A DNA stretch of 64,000 nucleotides from positions 1-64,000 of the forward strand of contig JAFPVR010000055.1 of the NCBI GenBank assembly GCA_017395245.1, in the 5' to 3' direction. Source of the stretch: Bacteroidales bacterium (lineage in GTDB: Bacteria > Bacteroidota > Bacteroidia > Bacteroidales > WCHB1-69). This document shows positions 59,671 through 64,000 of the stretch, in pieces. Each line of letters starts with the position of its first letter. Position 1 is the first letter of the stretch. Made by a program: the position numbers and the translations under genes. The notes under the pieces were generated by a model. The model did no database searches, was not told the DNA's origin, and saw only the letters and a list, made by a program, of their open reading frames with translations.

Positions 59671-60703
59671 TTTCAGCGGTTTCACTGCGCTTGGCCGCTT
59701 CCCGTTCCGCACGGCGCTTTTGCGCGGCCTCCTCCATTTCATTTTCGTAGGCCTCGTAGCGATTGATAATCTTGGTCACGAGATGGTGGCGCACCACATC
59801 TTTGTTGTCCATGTAGATAAAGTCGATACCCTTCACGCCGCGCAAGATGCGGTCGGCGAGGATGAGCCCTGACTGCTGATGTTTGGGCAGGTCGATCTGG
59901 GTGATGTCGCCGGTAATGAAGAACTTGGCGTTCTTGCCCATGCGGGTGAGGAACATCTTGAGCTGTGCGGAAGTGGCATTCTGGGCCTCGTCGAGGATGA
60001 CATAGGCATTGTCGAGCGTGCGCCCGCGCATGAAGGCCAATGGCGCAATCTCAATGACTTTGTCCTCCATCATCGTCACTAATTTCTGCATGGGCATCAT
60101 ATCCCAAAGCGCATCGTAAAGCGGTTGAAGGTAGGGGTCAAGCTTATCGCGGAGATCACCGGGCAAGAAACCGAGATTTTCGCCGGCCTCCACCGCCGGA
60201 CGGGTAAGGATGATACGCTTTATCTGCTTGTTTTTCAATGCCTTGACAGCCAATGCCACAGCTGTATAGGTTTTGCCAGTACCCGCCGGACCTACCACAA
60301 AAACCATGTCGTTCTTCTCCGCACTCTCCACTAACCGTTTCTGGTTCGGGGTTATGGCCTTGATGATTTTACCCTCACGCCCGTGCACGATGACATTGCC
60401 ATCGGTCTGGTTGAGGGCGTAAAAACTGTCGTCCTCCATCGCCGTGATGTTGATGATATCGGTTTCGGTGAGTTTCCCGAATTGTTCTATATGCCTTTCC
60501 AGCAGTGAGATTCGGTTCTCAAATTCCTGCACGTCGTCATCGGCGCCGGAGACTTTGATTTCGGTGCCACGGGCCACAATCTTCAGTTTCGGGAAGATGT
60601 GCGTCAGCATGGTGATGTTATTATTCTGGAAGCCAAGCAGTTCAACTGCAGTATCGGGATTGAGGTCTATAATGGTGTCCATGTTCGATTTATTCGATGA
60701 CAA
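59660..60703 (-). CDS. phoH: PhoH family ATPase
   Basis: This 347-residue protein is a PhoH-type P-loop ATPase. Walker A (VGPAGTGKTYTAVA) is at about 138-150, then RIILTRPAVEAGENLGFLPGDLRDKLDPYLQPLYDAL, Walker B region YVILDEAQNATSAQLKMFLTRMG and the FITGDITQIDLP block. PhoH proteins are linked to RNA handling and phosphate stress. The start is either 60703 (14-nt overlap with the M23 gene) or the Met at 60682. The C-terminus is highly charged. It lies between the M23 gene and lpxK in one operon. Confidence 0.94.
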   Translation of the reverse strand: MSSNKSNMDTIIDLNPDTAVELLGFQNNNITMLTHIFPKLKIVARGTEIKVSGADDDVQEFENRISLLERHIEQFGKLTETDIINITAMEDDSFYALNQTDGNVIVHGREGKIIKAITPNQKRLVESAEKNDMVFVVGPAGTGKTYTAVALAVKALKNKQIKRIILTRPAVEAGENLGFLPGDLRDKLDPYLQPLYDALWDMMPMQKLVTMMEDKVIEIAPLAFMRGRTLDNAYVILDEAQNATSAQLKMFLTRMGKNAKFFITGDITQIDLPKHQQSGLILADRILRGVKGIDFIYMDNKDVVRHHLVTKIINRYEAYENEMEEAAQKRRAEREAAKRSETAENAI

Positions 60704-61604
60704 GATAGTTCAAAGGATTGATAGGAAAGCCGTTATACCATAGCTCGAAGTGCAAATGGTAGGAGTTGCCTCCTTCCGAGCCAGCATTTCCGGCCGTGGC
60801 GATAGGCATACCGGCAGTCACCCGCGAACCCAACGTTTTGAGCAAGGCGGCGTTGCGTTTGTAGATGGAAATCATATTGCCGGGATGCTGCACGATAATG
60901 GTATAACCATCTGACGCTGTGTAGTTTGCGGCAATCACCACGCCGTCGGCCACGCAAGTGACCGTCTTGTTGTCGTTGGGGGTAATGTCAATGCCGTAAT
61001 GGTTCTGCGACGCGTCGAAAAGCCGGGTGACGGCACCCATGGCCGGCGGATATATCGAGATGTTGGTGATTTTGGCCTGCTCGATATTGGGAACACCCCC
61101 GCTATTGGCCGAGCTGTTTTCCCCGACACGTCCGAGAATCATTTCCGCCTCCTCCAGCACCTCATGCAGCCCTTCACCCCGTGAGGGATCGCGATCCACA
61201 GGATGCACGTCCGGGGTTGTCTGTGCCTCGTCATCCTCATAAACCGCTCCGTCATTGCCCTCCAACATACCGGTAAAGTTTTCTATAAACTGCTGGTTAA
61301 TAGCAAGTTGTTTCTCCAATGAATCCACTCGCGCCGCCGTTTGCTTGTACATCTTGTAGTCTTTCTGGTCTGTATAACCGGGAATATAGACGCGCAACGG
61401 AGTTAGGGCAATCAGCACGGTGGTCAGCACAATGATGACGAAAGCAGCGAGGATGGCCACCACGGCCATCTTCTGGATGGTGATGCGGCGGATGACGAAG
61501 CTCTGCTCGTGGGTATCCTCATTGGAGAACACCAGCCTGTAGCGCGTCTTCCACTCGCTCACAATGATATTCCATACATGCTTTATCTTCTCAAACTTGC
61601 TCAT
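60690..61604 (-). CDS. M23/LytM domain envelope protein, probably catalytically impaired
   Basis: This 304-residue protein has a cytoplasmic N-terminus, one membrane helix (about 47-70, VVAILAAFVIIVLTTVLIAL), a coiled-coil linker and a C-terminal M23 domain (about 190-304). HYGID and HLHFELW keep their zinc ligands, but the YxHL-type position reads IYKRNAAL, with Arg where a catalytic His is expected. It may bind rather than cut peptidoglycan. The promoter at 61632-61639 supports the start at 61604. It is first in the M23-phoH-lpxK-punA operon. Confidence 0.87.
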   Translation of the reverse strand: MSKFEKIKHVWNIIVSEWKTRYRLVFSNEDTHEQSFVIRRITIQKMAVVAILAAFVIIVLTTVLIALTPLRVYIPGYTDQKDYKMYKQTAARVDSLEKQLAINQQFIENFTGMLEGNDGAVYEDDEAQTTPDVHPVDRDPSRGEGLHEVLEEAEMILGRVGENSSANSGGVPNIEQAKITNISIYPPAMGAVTRLFDASQNHYGIDITPNDNKTVTCVADGVVIAANYTASDGYTIIVQHPGNMISIYKRNAALLKTLGSRVTAGMPIATAGNAGSEGGNSYHLHFELWYNGFPINPLNYLVIE

Positions 61605-61631
61605 TTCTGTCTTTCCATCCGTTTGGAGGCG

Positions 61632-61639
61632 CAAAAGTA
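61632..61639 (-). promoter_or_regulatory. -7 box for the M23-phoH-lpxK-punA operon
   Basis: The minus strand reads TACTTTTG followed by CG, 28 nt before the start at 61604. Confidence 0.62.
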
Positions 61640-61648
61640 CATTTTTTT

Positions 61649-61690
61649 TGACCATTGACCATTGACATTTGACCTTTGACTGTTGAAGAC
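61649..61690. repeat. Six-unit 7-bp array in a divergent promoter region
   Basis: TGACCAT, TGACCAT, TGACATT, TGACCTT, TGACTGT and TGAAGAC run in tandem just upstream of the minus-strand -7 box, over the region where its -33 element should be. Confidence 0.7.
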
Positions 61691-61798
61691 TTTTTTGTGT
61701 ATTTTATAATTCTCTAACTCATAACCAATTAAGTCAACCCCTGAAAAATAATCTATCAACAATGCCATTTTTGTGGGTCTTTTGTAAAGAAATAATCG

Positions 61799-61806
61799 TA
61801 TTTTTG
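61799..61806 (+). promoter_or_regulatory. -7 box for the four-helix-bundle gene
   Basis: TATTTTTG followed by CCC lies 26 nt before the ATG at 61833. Confidence 0.6.
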
Positions 61807-61832
61807 CCCCCGAAAAAATAAACTAAAGCATT

Positions 61833-62306
61833 ATGAACGAAAGAGAGATTAACGTAAGTTTTTTCAGATTTGAGGACTTGAGGATTTATGCCAAAGCTAT
61901 GGATTACATCGTGTGGTTGTATCAACAGCTTCCTACGAATGAAGTAGCTGACAATCAGAAATTTATGCAGAAATCGTTCTTGAGATCCGCTCAAGACATT
62001 GCCCTGAATACGGCCGAGGGCTCTTCCCGCAATAGAACCCAGTTCCTGTATTATTTGAAGATGGCGAAGAGTTCTGTCAGAGAGTGCGTGGTGCACACGG
62101 AAATCGCTTTCCGCTCCGGCGTCATCACCGAAGAGGCCAAAGATCACTCCCGCAACGAGTTGATGGAGCTGACCAAGATGATCGGCTCGCTCATCGCTTC
62201 CCTGCAGCGCAGCACCATCGGCTACGGTCATTCAGAGAGACCGTCCGAAGATGTTGACGATATGAACATCCCCGAAGCGGACGATTTCGACGAGATGAAA
62301 TTCTGA
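61833..62306 (+). CDS. Four-helix-bundle protein (23S rRNA intervening-sequence protein family)
   Basis: This 157-residue protein matches the S23/IVP four-helix-bundle family: FEDLRIYAKAMDYIVWLYQQLP, LRSAQDIALNTAEGSSRN, FLYYLKMAKSSVRECVVHTEIAFRSG and a last helix NELMELTKMIGSLIASL. Family members were first found inside 23S rRNA intervening sequences, but most are free-standing as here, with unknown function. An acidic tail (EDVDDMNIPEADDFDEMKF) is added at the C-terminus. It has its own promoter and terminator. Confidence 0.9.
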   Translation: MNEREINVSFFRFEDLRIYAKAMDYIVWLYQQLPTNEVADNQKFMQKSFLRSAQDIALNTAEGSSRNRTQFLYYLKMAKSSVRECVVHTEIAFRSGVITEEAKDHSRNELMELTKMIGSLIASLQRSTIGYGHSERPSEDVDDMNIPEADDFDEMKF

Positions 62307-62345
62307 TTATCCCTAAAACCACGTAAATTCTAAACGTATATACAT

Positions 62346-62375
62346 AAAAGGATGTCTTTCTGGATGTCCTTTTTT
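62346..62375 (+). terminator. Rho-independent terminator after the four-helix-bundle gene
   Basis: The arms AAAAGGATGTC (62346-62356) and GATGTCCTTTT (62363-62373) form an 11-bp stem with two G-T pairs and a 6-nt loop, followed by a T-rich tail. Confidence 0.85.
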
Positions 62376-62404
62376 GTTTTTAATTATCACACATTCGACC
62401 TTTT

Positions 62405-64000
62405 ATGAAATTCAAGCACATCTTACTGCTCCTGTTTTTGGTTCCCTTTTCGCTTTCAGCGAGAACACTGACCAAAAGCGAGATGACCACATTGGGCATT
62501 CGCGCTTTCCAGCAAAAGGCTGTCGGCATCTATCCGGATGCCGTTTCCTACTTCCTTCAGGGTTGCGACTATCTGCGTGATGGAGGGGACATCTATGCCG
62601 CCGTGCTACACTTCGACCACGGATTCCTGATTCTATCGGCTGAGGACGCCGTCATGCCTATTCTGGCCTACGGATTCACGGATGACATAGACGTGGACAA
62701 CCTTGCGCCAGGCGTGGAATCCCTACTGTCGCAGTACAAGGATGAGATTGCCGTCGCGCGTCGCACGCAACTACCTGCAAGTGAGCGCATCCAGAACGCC
62801 TGGAAAGAGCTGCGGAACCCCTCCCGCGCCACGATGACGGAAACGGTCGTCGCCCCGTTAATCACAGCCAAGTGGAACCAGAACAAGTACTACAACTACT
62901 ACTCCCCACGCGATGCGGAATCGCCGAGCGGCTATGACGGCAAGGTGCCGAACGGCTGCGTGGCGGTGGCCATGTCCCAAATCATGTACTACTACCGTTA
63001 CCCCGAAAGCGGCACGGGCAGCCATACGAACTACACTTACGACTATGGCAACTTCTATGTCAACTTCGGGCAGCAACACTACTGCTACGAAGCTATGGTT
63101 GACAAGCTTAATTTCTACAACAACGAGGTGGCCAAACTGATTTTCCATGCCGCCACATCGGTGGATATGGGTTACGGCGCCGACGGTTCGGGAGCCTATT
63201 CGCATGATGTCCCGAACGCGATGTCCACCTATTTCAGATACAACTCCGACAGCCATTACCGCCAAAAGCATGACTACAGCGACTCTTCGTGGCGGCAGAT
63301 GCTCAAAGCCGATCTGGATGCCGCCAGACCTCTCTATTACTCCGGCTATTCGGAGAGCGGCGGCCATGCGTTCATCTGCGACGGCTACAACAGCGACGAA
63401 TATTTCCATTTCAACTTCGGCTGGGGCGGGTCCGGCAACGGCTACTACATCACCCAAAGCAATGACGACAACGCGGTAGGCGGCTTCAACCACGGTCAGT
63501 GCGCCATTTTCAACCTGCACCCGCGCTACGATGATTATCCCCTCTACTGCGACGATCACGAAATCACTGCCACGGAAGGCACATTGGAAGACGGCAGCGG
63601 CAATCTTGACTACCAGAACAACACCCACTGCACGTACGTCATCGCGCGCCCGATGCAGTACTCCGTGGAAATCACCCTGACAAAACTGTTAACGCAGGAA
63701 AACCACGACTATCTGCGATTCTGGAACGGCCATCCTTCCCAAGACAGCCTCCTCGCCGAGTTTTCCGGTGCCGTTTCGAACGCCTCCTTCCAGCTCAGCA
63801 CCGACAGCCTGTACATCACGTTTGAGACGGATGACTCGGTGACAGACCAAGGCTGGCACTTTCATTTCTATTCCCTGCGCGAGGGCGTGAGCTGCGGCAC
63901 CCACGCCACACACGAACCGTCAGGCATGATTTCCGACAACAGCGACGAGAACAACAACTACCGCGACAACATGAATTGTCGTTGGATGATTCGCATTCCG
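62405..64000 (+). CDS. C10 family (streptopain-like) cysteine peptidase with CUB domains, N-terminal part
   Basis: From the ATG at 62405 I translated 532 uninterrupted codons to the window edge. A signal peptide (MKFKHILLLLFLVPFSLSA) and a Spi-like propeptide (about 20-150) precede the C10 catalytic domain (about 155-385). That domain has Cys185 in PNGCVAVAMSQIMYYY, His321 in SGGHAFICDGY and FHFNFGWGGSGNGYY. A CUB domain follows at about 387-500, and a second begins with CGTHATHEPSG. The 3' end is missing, so a T9SS sorting domain cannot be checked. It is probably a secreted, self-activating protease, like PrtT of Porphyromonas. No TAnnTTTG box is visible upstream. Confidence 0.9.
   Translation, partial: MKFKHILLLLFLVPFSLSARTLTKSEMTTLGIRAFQQKAVGIYPDAVSYFLQGCDYLRDGGDIYAAVLHFDHGFLILSAEDAVMPILAYGFTDDIDVDNLAPGVESLLSQYKDEIAVARRTQLPASERIQNAWKELRNPSRATMTETVVAPLITAKWNQNKYYNYYSPRDAESPSGYDGKVPNGCVAVAMSQIMYYYRYPESGTGSHTNYTYDYGNFYVNFGQQHYCYEAMVDKLNFYNNEVAKLIFHAATSVDMGYGADGSGAYSHDVPNAMSTYFRYNSDSHYRQKHDYSDSSWRQMLKADLDAARPLYYSGYSESGGHAFICDGYNSDEYFHFNFGWGGSGNGYYITQSNDDNAVGGFNHGQCAIFNLHPRYDDYPLYCDDHEITATEGTLEDGSGNLDYQNNTHCTYVIARPMQYSVEITLTKLLTQENHDYLRFWNGHPSQDSLLAEFSGAVSNASFQLSTDSLYITFETDDSVTDQGWHFHFYSLREGVSCGTHATHEPSGMISDNSDENNNYRDNMNCRWMIRIP

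Overview
The window is a 64 kb piece of a Bacteroidota chromosome, most likely order Bacteroidales. Evidence: many genes follow a TAnnTTTG box, the -7 element of Bacteroidota sigma factors; type IX secretion (T9SS) genes are present (porU, porV, porP, porK/gldK, gldD); there is a short primary sigma factor of the Bacteroidota type; and the nusB-yajC-ybbR-coaE block is arranged as in Bacteroides relatives. I cannot name the genus. There is no rRNA, CRISPR array, transposase, integrase or prophage. One tRNA (Thr, anticodon CGT) is present.

Layout. 1-9.3 kb: start of alaS (runs off the left edge, minus strand), a membrane flippase-like protein, rfaE2-type nucleotidyltransferase, an M23/LysM protein, a nucleoside permease, an outer-membrane barrel, a BspA/MORN surface protein and recG. 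9.3-15.7 kb: class III aminotransferase, then a peptidase operon (S46 DPP7-type, S9 DPP4-type) ending in thpR. 15.8-21.4 kb: coaE, ybbR, yajC, DUF1573, nusB, a coiled-coil membrane protein and alkaline phosphatase, all minus. 21.5-30.1 kb: ispF and two T9SS loci, porU-porV (minus) and porP-porK (plus). 30.4-36.8 kb: META lipoprotein, engB, envC-like, pnuC, purD, an MltF-like transglycosylase and a small lipoprotein. 37.0-44.8 kb: lspA, a second S46 peptidase, an AT-rich orphan nuclease-like gene, a TonB-receptor-like barrel, a PfkB/adenosine kinase and tRNA-Thr. 45.0-56.2 kb: zeta-toxin-like gene with a small overlapping partner, rpmA-rplU, htrA, rpoD, gldD, LuxE-like gene, FMN-binding lipoprotein, T9SS-tagged phosphatase/nuclease, DksA-like protein, fused Dpp-type ABC ATPase, DoxX-thioredoxin protein and a TetR-like regulator. 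56.3-64.0 kb: secreted GATase-like protein, punA-lpxK-phoH-M23 operon, four-helix-bundle protein and a C10 (streptopain-like) peptidase with CUB domains that runs off the right edge.

Together the genes suggest a protein- and peptide-degrading bacterium. T9SS exports and anchors surface enzymes, DPP7/DPP4-type peptidases release dipeptides in the periplasm, and an oligopeptide-type ABC ATPase and a nucleoside permease take up products. The rest is housekeeping.

The most unusual content is in the repeats. At least four families of small repeats fill the gaps between genes: (i) about 28-bp palindromes of the form GTAGAGACG-N-CGTCTCTAC, about ten recognisable copies, one of them in frame inside lpxK; (ii) modular hairpin elements bounded by TAGGAG...CTCCTA; (iii) degenerate 7-bp tandem arrays that often span the stop codon of one gene and the start codon of the next; (iv) a GC-rich hairpin repeat on both sides of rpoD. 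In several places the repeat itself supplies the stop codon. A 207-bp multi-branched palindrome lies upstream of recG.
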